From an uncultured Prevotellaceae bacterium (GTDB lineage Bacteria > Bacteroidota > Bacteroidia > Bacteroidales > Bacteroidaceae): a stretch of DNA of 64,000 nt. Below, in pieces: positions 1-8,000 of the stretch (position 1 is the first letter of the stretch; each line of letters opens with the position of its first letter). The translations under genes and the position numbers were made by a program. The notes under the pieces were generated by a model. That model worked only from the letters and a program-made list of their open reading frames with translations. It was not told the DNA's origin and ran no database searches. The stretch lies in NCBI GenBank assembly GCA_937898415.1, contig CALDLA010000100.1, positions 1-64,000 on the forward strand, in the 5' to 3' direction.

Positions 1-397
1 GACAAATCACCAAATCGGGATTCAGCACCTCAAATCCAGTCAGATACTTGCCTATATCACCGGCTTTAAACTCGGTAGAATTCTCGACAGTAATAGAGAC
101 TTTCTCGTTCTCGAATTCTTCCACAACTTGCTTGAACCTTACTTGCTTCAGGTTCAAGATAATGTTGGTAACATCCTCCTTAACACCAGGTACTGATGAG
201 AACTCGTGCTCAACACCAGAAATGCGGATGGTGTTGATGGCATAGCCCTCGAGCGATGAAAGAAGAATGCGGCGGAGAGCATTGCCCACGGTTACACCGA
301 AGCCTGGCTCCAACGGACGAAATTCGAACTTGCCGAACTTGTCGTTGGCCTCCAACATTACGACTTTATCAGGTTTTTGAAATGCTAATATCGCCAT
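1..397 (-). CDS. rpoA: RNA polymerase alpha subunit, N-terminal part (3' end beyond window)
   Basis: Alpha subunit that dimerises to seed assembly of core RNA polymerase and contacts activators. Only the first 132 residues lie in the window; the gene runs off the left edge. The start MAILAFQKPDKVV and the hallmark dimerisation segment VGNALRRILLSSLEG are visible, followed by the expected beta-strand region of the alpha N-terminal domain. It starts 14 bases after the rpsD stop, the usual end of the alpha operon (rpsM-rpsK-rpsD-rpoA-rplQ); rplQ would lie outside. Start chosen as the ATG at 397. Identification is secure. Confidence 0.96.
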   Translation of the reverse strand, partial: MAILAFQKPDKVVMLEANDKFGKFEFRPLEPGFGVTVGNALRRILLSSLEGYAINTIRISGVEHEFSSVPGVKEDVTNIILNLKQVRFKQVVEEFENEKVSITVENSTEFKAGDIGKYLTGFEVLNPDLVIC

Positions 398-411
398 TAA
401 TTTAATGATTT

Positions 412-1020
412 TTAGTTTTTAGAGTACAACTCAACGATGGACTGTTCCTTAATGTTCTCGGGAATGTCGGCACGCTCCGGCAGGTGCAGGAACTTACCGC
501 CCTTAGCGTTCTCGTCCCACTCAATCCAAGGATACTTGCTGTGGTTGAAACCAGCCAGAGCAGCCTCGATGACCTCAAGAGACTTAGACTTCTCACGAAC
601 GGAAACAATCATGCCAGGCTTCACCTGGAAAGAAGGAATGTTCACTACCTTGCCATCAACAGTAATGTGCTTGTGACCGACGAGCTGACGGGCAGCAGCG
701 CGGGTGGGAGCAATACCAAGACGGAACACCACATTGTCGAGTCGGCTCTCCAGAAGCTGGAGGAGCACCTCACCAGTGATACCGTCGGCCTTAGCAGCCT
801 TCTCAAACATATTACGGAACTGGCGCTCAAGTACGCCATAGGTGTACTTGGCCTTCTGCTTCTCTGCCAGCATGACAGCATACTCCGACTGCTTGCGGCG
901 GCGGTTATTGCCATGCTGTCCCGGGGGGAAGTTCCTGCGGGACAAAACTTTGTCGGCGCCGAAGATGGGTTCACCAAAACGGCGTGCAATTTTAGATTTC
1001 GGTCCAATATATCTTGCCAT
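412..1020 (-). CDS. rpsD: Small ribosomal subunit protein S4
   Basis: Primary 16S rRNA binding protein of the 30S body; in many bacteria also the translational repressor of the alpha operon. 202 residues, full length, with N-terminal MARYIGPKSKIARRFG and the S4 RNA-binding domain (about residues 92-155: LESRLDNVVFRLG ... VGHKHITVDGKVVN). The N-terminal zinc-finger cysteines of the four-Cys S4 variant are absent, so this is the zinc-free form. It lies between rpsK and rpoA in the alpha operon. Confidence 0.97.
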   Translation of the reverse strand: MARYIGPKSKIARRFGEPIFGADKVLSRRNFPPGQHGNNRRRKQSEYAVMLAEKQKAKYTYGVLERQFRNMFEKAAKADGITGEVLLQLLESRLDNVVFRLGIAPTRAAARQLVGHKHITVDGKVVNIPSFQVKPGMIVSVREKSKSLEVIEAALAGFNHSKYPWIEWDENAKGGKFLHLPERADIPENIKEQSIVELYSKN

Positions 1021-1077
1021 AATTCAAAAATAAAATTCGTTAGTACGTTTTATCGTTATCACGTTAAATCGCCGGAA

Positions 1078-1467
1078 TTATACACGACGACGCTTCGGGG
1101 GACGGCAGCCATTGTGCGGCAGCGGCGTAACGTCGATGATTTCCATGACCTCGATGCCTGCACCATGTACGGCACGGATGGCCGACTCACGACCGTTACC
1201 AGGACCCTTCACATAGGCCTTTACCTTGCGCAGACCCAGGTCGAAAGCAACCTTAGCGCAATCCTCGGCTGCCATCTGGGCAGCATACGGAGTGTTCTTC
1301 TTAGAGCCACGGAAGCCCATCTTACCTGCTGACGACCAAGAGATCACCTGACCCTCGTCGTTAGCCAGCGACACGATAATATTATTGAAAGAACTGTGTA
1401 CGTGGAGCTGGCCGATGGCGTTCACTCTCACGTTTCTTTTCTTTGAAGTGACTGTTTTCTTTGCCAT
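1078..1467 (-). CDS. rpsK: Small ribosomal subunit protein S11
   Basis: 30S platform protein near the E-site mRNA exit. 129 residues with the conserved core (GQLHVHSSFNNIIVSLAND, then GFRGSKKNTPYAAQ) and the C-terminal signature DVTPLPHNGCRPPKRRRV, which is nearly invariant in bacteria. Second gene of the alpha operon, 33 bases after rpsM. Nothing unusual. Confidence 0.97.
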   Translation of the reverse strand: MAKKTVTSKKRNVRVNAIGQLHVHSSFNNIIVSLANDEGQVISWSSAGKMGFRGSKKNTPYAAQMAAEDCAKVAFDLGLRKVKAYVKGPGNGRESAIRAVHGAGIEVMEIIDVTPLPHNGCRPPKRRRV

Positions 1468-1500
1468 AATTCTTAATCTTCTTAAACGTTTAACTTAGAA

Positions 1501-1881
1501 TTACTTCGTAGCCTTCTTCTTGTTAGCAACAGTCTTCTTCTTTCCCTTACGGGTACGAGCATTGTTCTTGGTGCTCTGACCGCGAACAGGAAGACCATTA
1601 CGATGACGGACTCCACGATAGCAACCAATATCCATCAGTCGCTTGATATTCAACTGGATCTCACTACGGAGATCACCTTCTACTTTGAATTCAGCGCCGA
1701 TGATTTCACGGATTTTGGCTGCCTGATCGTCACTCCACTCGCTGACCTTCAGGTCACGGCTGACACCTGCCTTATCCAATATCTTTGCTGAACTACTTCG
1801 ACCAATACCATAGATATAGGTCAATGCGATTTCGCCACGCTTATTCTGGGGCAAATCTACTCCAACAATTCTTATTGCCAT
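1501..1881 (-). CDS. rpsM: Small ribosomal subunit protein S13
   Basis: 30S head protein that contacts S19, the P-site tRNA and 50S bridge partners. 126 residues: N-terminal RIVGVDLPQNKRGEIALTYIYGIG, helix-two-turn-helix core, and C-terminal HRNGLPVRGQSTKNNARTRKG with a lysine-rich tail that reaches the P site. First gene of the alpha block; the 113-base gap upstream to rpmJ holds a candidate promoter. Confidence 0.97.
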   Translation of the reverse strand: MAIRIVGVDLPQNKRGEIALTYIYGIGRSSSAKILDKAGVSRDLKVSEWSDDQAAKIREIIGAEFKVEGDLRSEIQLNIKRLMDIGCYRGVRHRNGLPVRGQSTKNNARTRKGKKKTVANKKKATK

Positions 1882-1939
1882 TGTTAATTAAAATGTGAAA
1901 AAATAAGTGTTTAAATTACGTAATTTGCTAAAAAGCATG

Positions 1940-1947
1940 CAAAGGTA
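1940..1947 (-). promoter_or_regulatory. Candidate internal promoter upstream of rpsM
   Basis: Read on the minus strand this is TACCTTTG followed by C, a perfect Bacteroidota -7 element (TAnnTTTG). It lies 59 bases upstream of the rpsM start, in the only sizeable gap of this part of the operon. No TTG is seen at the ideal 19-20 base distance (a TTTG lies 12 bases away), so the -33 side is weak. It would give rpsM-rpsK-rpsD-rpoA extra, spc-independent transcription. Confidence 0.5.
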
Positions 1948-1994
1948 CGAAGATTTTCTCAAACCTCCGCACTCCTTTATGCTTATTTAACATT

Positions 1995-2111
1995 TTAACC
2001 CTGACGCATCTTGTACTTGGGGTTCTTCTTGTTGATAACGAACAGGCGACCCTTGCGACGTACGATCTTGCAGTCCGGGGTGCGCTTCTTCAACGATGCT
2101 CTTGTCTTCAT
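1995..2111 (-). CDS. rpmJ: Large ribosomal subunit protein L36
   Basis: Small 50S protein, 38 residues: MKTRASLKKRTPDCKIVRRK then GRLFVINKKNPKYKMRQG. The usual zinc ligands (Cys-Cys-Cys-His) are reduced to one Cys at residue 14, so this is the zinc-independent form common in Bacteroidales. It lies 14 bases after infA, in the conserved secY-map-infA-rpmJ-rpsM order. The gene is short but the match over its full length is clear. Confidence 0.95.
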   Translation of the reverse strand: MKTRASLKKRTPDCKIVRRKGRLFVINKKNPKYKMRQG

Positions 2112-2125
2112 ATCTTTCTAAATGT

Positions 2126-2344
2126 TTATTTGTATCTGAATACAATTCTACCTTTTGTCAAGTCGTAAGGACTCATCTCCACCTTCACCTTGTCGCCGGG
2201 AAGGATACGGATGTAGTGCATACGCATCTTACCCGAGATATGGGCAATAATCTGCACTCCATTTTCAAGTTCTACGCGGAACATAGCATTCGAGAGGCTC
2301 TCGAGGATGGTTCCGTCCTGCTCAATAGCGGATTGTTTTGCCAT
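2126..2344 (-). CDS. infA: Translation initiation factor IF-1
   Basis: Binds the 30S A site with IF-2 and IF-3 during initiation. 72 residues, exactly the usual length, forming one S1/OB fold: MAKQSAIEQDGTI, FRVELENGVQIIAHISGKMR, and the conserved LPGDKVKVEMSPYDLTKGRI. It begins 6 bases after map ends, so the two are probably co-translated. Confidence 0.97.
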   Translation of the reverse strand: MAKQSAIEQDGTILESLSNAMFRVELENGVQIIAHISGKMRMHYIRILPGDKVKVEMSPYDLTKGRIVFRYK

Positions 2345-2350
2345 ACGTTA

Positions 2351-3151
2351 TTAATATAATACTCCTTCTACTTTCTCAGCTTCCTCAAACGAAGATAAAA
2401 TCTCGGCCTTTCCCTTACGGATACAGATGGTGTGCTCAAAGTGCGCAGCCGGTTGGCCGTCACGCGTACGGACACTCCACTTGTCTTGGTCGAGCCATAC
2501 ATCCCGCTTCCCCATCGTAATCATCGGCTCAATAGCAATGCACATACTGGCTTTCAGCATGACACCGTTGCCACGGCGGCCGTAGTTGGGAACGGGCGGG
2601 TCTTCATGCATCTCGCGACCAATACCGTGACCGGTCAGTTCGCGGACGATGCCGTACTTCTGTGCTTCGCAGTAGTCCTGCACAGCAGCACTGATGTCAC
2701 CGAGGTGACGTCCGGCCTGGGCAGCCTCTATACCGAGATAGAGTGACTCCTTAGTAGTCTTCAAGAGGCGCTTGACCTCCTCCGACACCTCACCCACGCA
2801 GAACGTGTAGGCAGAGTCACCATTAAACCCGTTGAGAAGCGTACCGCAGTCTACGGATATGATGTCGCCCTCTTTGAGTACCGTCTTGTCGCTAGGCACA
2901 CCGTGAACGACGACATCGTTTACCGAAGTACAGATACTGGCGGGAAACGGCCCTCCATATGGATTGGGGAACCCCTTGAAAGTTGGGACGGCACCGTGGT
3001 CACGGATGAACTCGTCGGCAATCTTATCCAACTGGAGGGTCGTTACACCAGGCTTGATATGCTTTGCCAATTCGCCAAGGGTCTTACCAACGAGTTGGTT
3101 TGCCTGGCTCATCAGCTCAATTTCATCTTCAGTCTTCAGGAATATCTTCAT
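2351..3151 (-). CDS. map: Type I methionine aminopeptidase
   Basis: Removes the initiator methionine from nascent proteins as they leave the ribosome, using a two-metal site. 266 residues, pita-bread fold. Visible metal ligands: two Asp in SVDCGTLLNGFNGDSAY, His in LTGHGIGREMHEDP, Glu in AIEPMI and Glu in HFEHTICI. No N-terminal zinc-finger extension, so it is a type Ia-like enzyme. Located between secY (6 bases away) and infA, the classical spc operon position. Confidence 0.97.
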   Translation of the reverse strand: MKIFLKTEDEIELMSQANQLVGKTLGELAKHIKPGVTTLQLDKIADEFIRDHGAVPTFKGFPNPYGGPFPASICTSVNDVVVHGVPSDKTVLKEGDIISVDCGTLLNGFNGDSAYTFCVGEVSEEVKRLLKTTKESLYLGIEAAQAGRHLGDISAAVQDYCEAQKYGIVRELTGHGIGREMHEDPPVPNYGRRGNGVMLKASMCIAIEPMITMGKRDVWLDQDKWSVRTRDGQPAAHFEHTICIRKGKAEILSSFEEAEKVEGVLY

Positions 3152-3157
3152 AGAAGA

Positions 3158-4498
3158 TTAGTAGGCAGCCATTCCACGACCATGGATGCGGCCTGAGCTG
3201 AGCAGACCGTCATAGTGACGCATTAACAGGTGACTCTCTATCTGAGCCAGTGTGTCGAGCACCACACCCACGAGAATCAGCAGCGACGTACCGCCAAAGA
3301 ACTGTGAGAAGGCATCCTGCACATTCAGCAGACTTGCGAAAGCCGGCATGACGGCAATGAAAGCGATGAACAATGAACCAGGCAGCGTGATACGCGACAT
3401 CACCGTATCGATGAAATCAGCAGTATCCTTTCCAGGCTTCACACCGGGAATGAAACCGTTGTTGCGCTTCATGTCCTCAGCCATCTGTGTAGGATTCAGC
3501 GTGATAGCAGTATAGAAATATGTGAACGCGATAATCAGCAGGGCGAAGATGACGTTATACGTCCAGCTGTGATGGTCGAGCATAGAGCGCACGAACCAGC
3601 TTGCGTTCTCAGGAGCAGAATACTGAACGATAGCCAGAGGGATGAACATCAGTGCCTGAGCAAAGATGATAGGCATCACGTTGGCAGCGAACAGCTTCAG
3701 AGGAATATACTGGCGGGCACCACCATAGGTCTTATTGCCCACAACACGCTTTGCATACTGTACGGGAATCTTGCGAACGCCCTGTACCAGAACGATAGAT
3801 GCACAAACAACGGCATAGAGGATAATGATTTCAACGATGAACATGACCAGACCACCACCGGTAATGGCGGTGAAGCGCGAACTGACCTCCTGAATGAAAG
3901 CCTGAGGCAGACGGGCAATGATACCAATCATAATAATCATCGAGATACCGTTTCCTATACCCTTATCGGTAATGCGCTCACCGAGCCAGAGGATGAACAT
4001 ACTACCTGCAGCCAGAATGATGGTGGCGGGAATCATGAACACAGGCCAGCTGATGCCAGAGGCCAGTGCAGCACCCGACTGCATCTTCAGGTTAATGAGG
4101 TAGCTCGGTGCCTGAAACAGCAGGATAGCTACTGTCAAGTACCGAGTGTACATGCTAATCTTCTTGCGGCCGCTCTCGCCCTCACGCTGCATCTTCTGGA
4201 AATAAGGCACAGCAACAGCGAGGAGCTGCATTACGATGGAAGCCGAGATGTAAGGCATGATTCCAAGTGCGAAAATCGACGCATTGGAGAATGCACCACC
4301 GGAGAACATATCCAGCAGCGACATCAGGCCGCCAGCAGTCTGTGACTGCAGCTTTTCAAGCATCTGCGGATTGATACCAGGAAGCACCACGAATGAGCCA
4401 AAACGGTAGATGGCTACAAACAGGATCGTAATGAGGAGGCGCTGACGCAGGTCCTCAATCTTCCAAATGTTCTTCAGTGTCTCTATAAACTTCTTCAT
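3158..4498 (-). CDS. secY: Protein translocase channel subunit SecY
   Basis: Pore of the SecYEG inner-membrane translocon. 446 residues with the ten hydrophobic segments expected. Family landmarks: RQRLLITILFVAIYRFGSFV in TM1, the plug region rich in Gly/Ser (GLMSLLDMFSGGAFSN), GIGNGISMIIM after TM4, and the cytosolic loop YAKRVVG...QYIPLKLFAANVMPIIFA that contacts SecA and the ribosome. Its partner secE is in this window at 37590-37787. It follows rplO with 6 bases between. Confidence 0.98.
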   Translation of the reverse strand: MKKFIETLKNIWKIEDLRQRLLITILFVAIYRFGSFVVLPGINPQMLEKLQSQTAGGLMSLLDMFSGGAFSNASIFALGIMPYISASIVMQLLAVAVPYFQKMQREGESGRKKISMYTRYLTVAILLFQAPSYLINLKMQSGAALASGISWPVFMIPATIILAAGSMFILWLGERITDKGIGNGISMIIMIGIIARLPQAFIQEVSSRFTAITGGGLVMFIVEIIILYAVVCASIVLVQGVRKIPVQYAKRVVGNKTYGGARQYIPLKLFAANVMPIIFAQALMFIPLAIVQYSAPENASWFVRSMLDHHSWTYNVIFALLIIAFTYFYTAITLNPTQMAEDMKRNNGFIPGVKPGKDTADFIDTVMSRITLPGSLFIAFIAVMPAFASLLNVQDAFSQFFGGTSLLILVGVVLDTLAQIESHLLMRHYDGLLSSGRIHGRGMAAY

Positions 4499-4504
4499 CT
4501 TAGC

Positions 4505-4951
4505 TTAGATTATTGTTGCGTTACCACCTACTGCCTTGATAGCTTCCTCGGCAGTCTTTGAGAATGCGTTGGCTTCTACATCAACCTTGGCCTTCAGCTC
4601 ACCGTTGCCGAGAATCTTCACCAACTCCTTACCGTTGGTCAGACCAGCGGCAATGAGTTCCTGGATTCCAATCTTGGTGAGGTTCTTCTCTTCAGCAAGC
4701 TTCTGGAGCGTCGACAGGTTAACTGCGAAGTACTCCTTGTGGTTGATATTCTTGAAGCCAGACTTCGGCACACGGCGCTGGAGCGGCATCTGACCACCCT
4801 CAAAACCAATCTTTCTCTTATAGCCAGAGCGAGCCTTGGCACCCTTGTGACCACGGGTTGAAGTACCACCCAGACCCGAACCGGGTCCGCGGCCGATACG
4901 ACGACGTGAATGGGTAGAGCCTGCTGCAGGTTTCAAATTATTCAGTTTCAT
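4505..4951 (-). CDS. rplO: Large ribosomal subunit protein L15
   Basis: Late-assembly 50S protein. 148 residues; starts MKLNNLKPAAGSTHSRRRIG and continues with the Gly/Arg-rich extension RGPGSGLGGTSTRGHKGAKARSG that threads into 23S rRNA, then the globular C-terminal domain. Directly precedes secY in transcription order. Confidence 0.97.
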   Translation of the reverse strand: MKLNNLKPAAGSTHSRRRIGRGPGSGLGGTSTRGHKGAKARSGYKRKIGFEGGQMPLQRRVPKSGFKNINHKEYFAVNLSTLQKLAEEKNLTKIGIQELIAAGLTNGKELVKILGNGELKAKVDVEANAFSKTAEEAIKAVGGNATII

Positions 4952-4980
4952 AATCGAATCTCCTTAATTAATGTTTGTTA

Positions 4981-5157
4981 TTACTCAACGACGGTCACCA
5001 AGTGATGAACCTTACGTATCATACCGCGGATAGAAGGATTGTCCTCAACTTCGACAACCTGCGAAATCTTGCGCAGGCCGAGGGCCGCGAGCGTGCGCTT
5101 CTGGTCAACCGGAAAACCGATCTTACTCTTAATCTGCTTAATCTTAATTGTTGCCAT
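4981..5157 (-). CDS. rpmD: Large ribosomal subunit protein L30
   Basis: Small 50S protein of 58 residues: MATIKIKQIKSKIGFPVDQK ... LGLRKISQVVEVEDNPSIRGM, matching the bacterial L30 pattern (I-G-x-P, LGLRK, D-NPSIRGM). Start ATG at 5157, stop TAA at 4981-4983. It lies between rpsE and rplO, its standard place. Confidence 0.95.
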   Translation of the reverse strand: MATIKIKQIKSKIGFPVDQKRTLAALGLRKISQVVEVEDNPSIRGMIRKVHHLVTVVE

Positions 5158-5171
5158 AATCTACGTCTCCT

Positions 5172-5684
5172 TTATCCATTGAATACTTTGTCCATACTGA
5201 TACCACGGGTACCTGCAACAGTGTAGGCATCGCGCATCTGGCTCAGGGCCACGATGGTAGCCTTCACCAGGTTGTGGGGGTTCGACGAACCCTTAGACTT
5301 AGCCAGCACGTCCTTGATGCCGACGCTCTCCAGTACGGCGCGCATAGCACCACCGGCCACCAGACCGGTACCGGCAGCTGCCGGCTTCAGGAACACCTGA
5401 GCACCACCGAAGCGAGCTTCCATCTCATGGGGGATGGTGCCCTTCAGCACGGGAACCTTTACCAGATTCTTCTTGGCAGCCTCGACACCCTTGGCGATGG
5501 CGGCGGTAACTTCGCCGGCCTTACCCAGTCCCCAGCCGATGATGCCGTTGCCGTCACCGACAACCACAATAGCTGCGAATGTAAAGGTGCGACCACCCTT
5601 GGTTACCTTCGTTACACGGTTGATGGCAACCAGTCTGTCTTTCAACTCTACGTCACTATTTACTTTTACGTTCTTCATTGCCAT
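5172..5684 (-). CDS. rpsE: Small ribosomal subunit protein S5
   Basis: 30S protein at the mRNA entry channel, important for decoding accuracy. 170 residues: N-terminal double-stranded-RNA-binding-like fold with RVTKVTKGGRTFTFAAIVVVGDGNGIIGWG, and the C-terminal domain with LKPAAAGTGLVAGGAMRAVLESVGIKD... (shown in part). The loop that carries spectinomycin-resistance changes in other bacteria reads TKGGRTF with no obvious deletion. Confidence 0.97.
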   Translation of the reverse strand: MAMKNVKVNSDVELKDRLVAINRVTKVTKGGRTFTFAAIVVVGDGNGIIGWGLGKAGEVTAAIAKGVEAAKKNLVKVPVLKGTIPHEMEARFGGAQVFLKPAAAGTGLVAGGAMRAVLESVGIKDVLAKSKGSSNPHNLVKATIVALSQMRDAYTVAGTRGISMDKVFNG

Positions 5685-5690
5685 AATCGT

Positions 5691-6035
5691 TTAGAAATTA
5701 AGTCCACCTTTACGAGCTGCGTCGGCGAGCGACTTCACACGGCCGTGGTACAGATAGCCGTTACGGTCGAAGACCACAGCCTTCACACCGGCCTCCTGTG
5801 CCTTCTTGGCAACGAGTTCACCGACCCTGGCAGCCTGCTCAATCTTCGGCATGGTCTCCAGACCAAGTGAAGAGGCAGATGCGAGTGTTTTACCTTCCAA
5901 GTCATTAATCACCTGAGCATAAATCTGCTTGTTGGAGCGGAAGACGCTCAGACGGGGACGCTCGGCAGTGCCGAATACGCTCTTGCGAATTCTGTATTTA
6001 ATCTTAATTCGTCTTTCTACTTTCTTTGTTGTCAT
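5691..6035 (-). CDS. rplR: Large ribosomal subunit protein L18
   Basis: 5S rRNA-binding protein of the 50S central protuberance, acting with L5 and L25-type proteins. 114 residues; RLSVFRSNKQIYAQVINDLEG and the C-terminal VVFDRNGYLYHGRVKSLADAAR are diagnostic. A run of heptamer repeats separates it from rplF upstream. Confidence 0.97.
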   Translation of the reverse strand: MTTKKVERRIKIKYRIRKSVFGTAERPRLSVFRSNKQIYAQVINDLEGKTLASASSLGLETMPKIEQAARVGELVAKKAQEAGVKAVVFDRNGYLYHGRVKSLADAARKGGLNF

Positions 6036-6040
6036 AATCT

Positions 6041-6074
6041 TGAATTCTTAATTCTTAATTCTTAATTCTTAATT
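6041..6074. repeat. Tandem heptamer repeat CTTAATT between rplF and rplR
   Basis: Four perfect plus-strand copies of CTTAATT (6047-6074) preceded by a degenerate copy. The last copy runs into the rplF stop codon. Similar 7-bp runs occur at 10783-10810 and 30862-30896, always between co-transcribed genes. Confidence 0.85.
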
Positions 6075-6642
6075 ACTTTGCAGATGCCGACTTACCCGAC
6101 TTACGACGGATAACCTCACCCTTGAACAAAATACCCTTTCCTTTGTAAGGCTCAGGCATGCGGAAAGAACGAATCTTGGCACAGATCATGCCAAGGAGCT
6201 GCTTGTCGCACGACTCCAGGATAATCTGCGGGTTCTGGTTACGCTCCGACTTGGTCTCCACCTTAACCTCCTGAGGAAGCTGGATGAAGATGGGGTGCGT
6301 ATAACCGAGTGCGAACTCGATGAGGTTGCCCTGATTGCTCACGCGATAACCTACACCGACGAGTTCCATCTCCTTCTTGTAGCCTTCGCTGACGCCGACT
6401 ACCATATTGTTGACAAGCGCACGGTACAGGCCGTGGAAAGCCTGCTTCTGCTTGATGTTCACAGCGCTGTTCTCGTCAATCTCAAATGTCACATGACCGT
6501 CCTCAATCTTAACCTTGATAGAGGGGTCTACCTTCTGCGAGAGTTCACCCTTGGGACCCTTGACGGTAACGATGCCGTCCTTGTCCTGAGCAACCGTAAC
6601 GCCTGCGGGGATACTAATTGGCAATTTACCTATTCTTGACAT
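6073..6642 (-). CDS. rplF: Large ribosomal subunit protein L6
   Basis: 50S protein near the factor-binding stalk base. 189 residues from the ATG at 6642: MSRIGKLPISIPAGVTV, two repeated L6 domains, and C-terminal EPYKGKGILFKGEVIRRKSGK. The frame could open upstream at a TTG (6657), but family proteins begin MSRIGK and the ATG is preceded by GGAGGA six bases upstream. Such a strong purine box is unusual in this phylum, and here it supports the start choice. Confidence 0.96.
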   Translation of the reverse strand: MSRIGKLPISIPAGVTVAQDKDGIVTVKGPKGELSQKVDPSIKVKIEDGHVTFEIDENSAVNIKQKQAFHGLYRALVNNMVVGVSEGYKKEMELVGVGYRVSNQGNLIEFALGYTHPIFIQLPQEVKVETKSERNQNPQIILESCDKQLLGMICAKIRSFRMPEPYKGKGILFKGEVIRRKSGKSASAK

Positions 6643-6657
6643 ATTCAGTTCCTCCAA

Positions 6658-7053
6658 TTAATATACATAGCAAAGCACCTCACCACCGATCTTCAGCTGT
6701 GCGGCCTCTTTGTCTGTCATTACACCTTGGGACGTGGATAAGATAGCGATACCCAGTCCGTTAATTACTCGCGGCATGTCCTTGTAGCCGGTGTACTTAC
6801 GCAAACCGGGTGTGGACACTCTCTTCAAGAACTTAATGGCGTTCTCTTTGGTGGCAGGGTCATACTTCAAAGCCACTTTGATAGTACCCTGAGGGCCATC
6901 CTCGATGAACTTGTAGTTCAGGATGTAGCCCTTCTCGAAGAGGATCTTTGTGATTTCCTTCTTCAAGTTAGACGCAGGAACCTCCACCACACGGTGATGT
7001 GCCATGATGGCGTTTCTGAGTCTGGTCAGATAATCTGCTATTGGATCTGTCAT
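6658..7053 (-). CDS. rpsH: Small ribosomal subunit protein S8
   Basis: Primary 16S binder of the 30S platform and, in E. coli, the spc operon autorepressor. 131 residues; starts MTDPIADYLTRLRNAIMAHH and ends with the conserved LGIAILSTSQGVMTDKEA ... GGEVLCYVY. A 69-base gap separates it from rpsN, the only notable gap in this stretch. It contains a weak 5-bp hairpin (TCGGG/CCCGA, about 7074-7088), to which I assign no function. Confidence 0.97.
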   Translation of the reverse strand: MTDPIADYLTRLRNAIMAHHRVVEVPASNLKKEITKILFEKGYILNYKFIEDGPQGTIKVALKYDPATKENAIKFLKRVSTPGLRKYTGYKDMPRVINGLGIAILSTSQGVMTDKEAAQLKIGGEVLCYVY

Positions 7054-7122
7054 AAAAATGATTTTTAATTAATCGGGACTCCCCCGACAATATTAAACAA
7101 TATAGAAAACTCTTTCTTCTGT

Positions 7123-7440
7123 TTACCAGCTGGCCTTCTTCACTCCCGGAATCAGACCGCTTGATGCCATCTCACGGAACTGGATACGAGAGAGACCGAA
7201 CTGGCGCATATAACCCTTGGGACGACCCGTGATCTTGCAACGGTTATGCAGACGGATGGGGTTGGCGTTGCGGGGAATGCCCTGCAGTTTGCGGGCAGCC
7301 TCATAGGCAGCCATAGCGCCCTCTTCCGTCTCTACGTCAGCGGTAGCGATAATTTTCTTCAGGGCAGCACGCTTCTCAGCATAGCGGGCTACGAGCTTTG
7401 CGCGCTTCACCTCGCGGGCTTTCATTGATTCTTTTGCCAT
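7123..7440 (-). CDS. rpsN: Small ribosomal subunit protein S14 (zinc-free type)
   Basis: 30S head protein. 105 residues, the long form without the CxxC...CxxC zinc ribbon. The only Cys is in HNRCKITGRPKGYMRQFGLSR, the universal S14 core, and the protein ends EMASSGLIPGVKKASW. It starts MAKESMKAREVKRAKLVARYA. It lies 5 bases after rplE. Confidence 0.97.
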   Translation of the reverse strand: MAKESMKAREVKRAKLVARYAEKRAALKKIIATADVETEEGAMAAYEAARKLQGIPRNANPIRLHNRCKITGRPKGYMRQFGLSRIQFREMASSGLIPGVKKASW

Positions 7441-7445
7441 GTCTC

Positions 7446-8000
7446 TTAGTCTTTATTGTTCTTGAAAGGAAGACCGAAAGCCTTGAGCAGAGCGAAACCC
7501 TCCTCGTCGGTCTGAGCCGAAGTCACGAAGGTGATGTTCATACCCTGGATGCGGTCAACTGAATCGATATTGATCTCGGGGAAAATAATCTGCTCCTGGA
7601 TACCCAGTGTGTAATTACCACGGCCGTCGAACTTAGTCTCGATACCCTTGAAGTCGCGGATACGGGGCAGCGCGATGCGGACGAGGCGCTCCAGGAACTC
7701 ATACATACGCTCACGGCGCAGTGTCACCATCACGCCGATGGGCATCTTCTTACGGACCTTGAAGTTGGCGATGTCCTTCTTCGAGTAGGTAGCCACGGCC
7801 TTCTGACCGCAGATGGCGCTAATCTCGTTGATAGCCACGTCGATGATCTTCTTGTCCTGTGTAGCATCACCCAGACCCTGGTTGACGACAATCTTCTTCA
7901 GGACGGGAATCTGCATTGCAGAGGTATAGTTGAACTGCTTCTGCAGCGCGGGAGCAATCTTCTGCTTGTACTCCTGCTTTAACTGTGCTGTATTTGCCAT
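7446..8000 (-). CDS. rplE: Large ribosomal subunit protein L5
   Basis: 5S rRNA-binding protein of the central protuberance that contacts the P-site tRNA. 184 residues; conserved KIVVNQGLGDATQDKK, GQKAVATYSKKDIANFKVRK and LPRIRDFKGI are seen. Its ATG overlaps the rplX stop codon by one base (TAATG), implying translational coupling. Confidence 0.97.
   Translation of the reverse strand: MANTAQLKQEYKQKIAPALQKQFNYTSAMQIPVLKKIVVNQGLGDATQDKKIIDVAINEISAICGQKAVATYSKKDIANFKVRKKMPIGVMVTLRRERMYEFLERLVRIALPRIRDFKGIETKFDGRGNYTLGIQEQIIFPEINIDSVDRIQGMNITFVTSAQTDEEGFALLKAFGLPFKNNKD

Noticed and set aside
484..1332. 282-residue plus-strand frame across rpsD and rpsK
   Set aside because: Antisense shadow of two certain ribosomal genes; composition is low-complexity and no family pattern is seen.
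3569..4345. 258-residue plus-strand frame opposite secY
   Set aside because: His/Asn/Thr-rich translation typical of the complement of a membrane protein gene; no promoter or family match.
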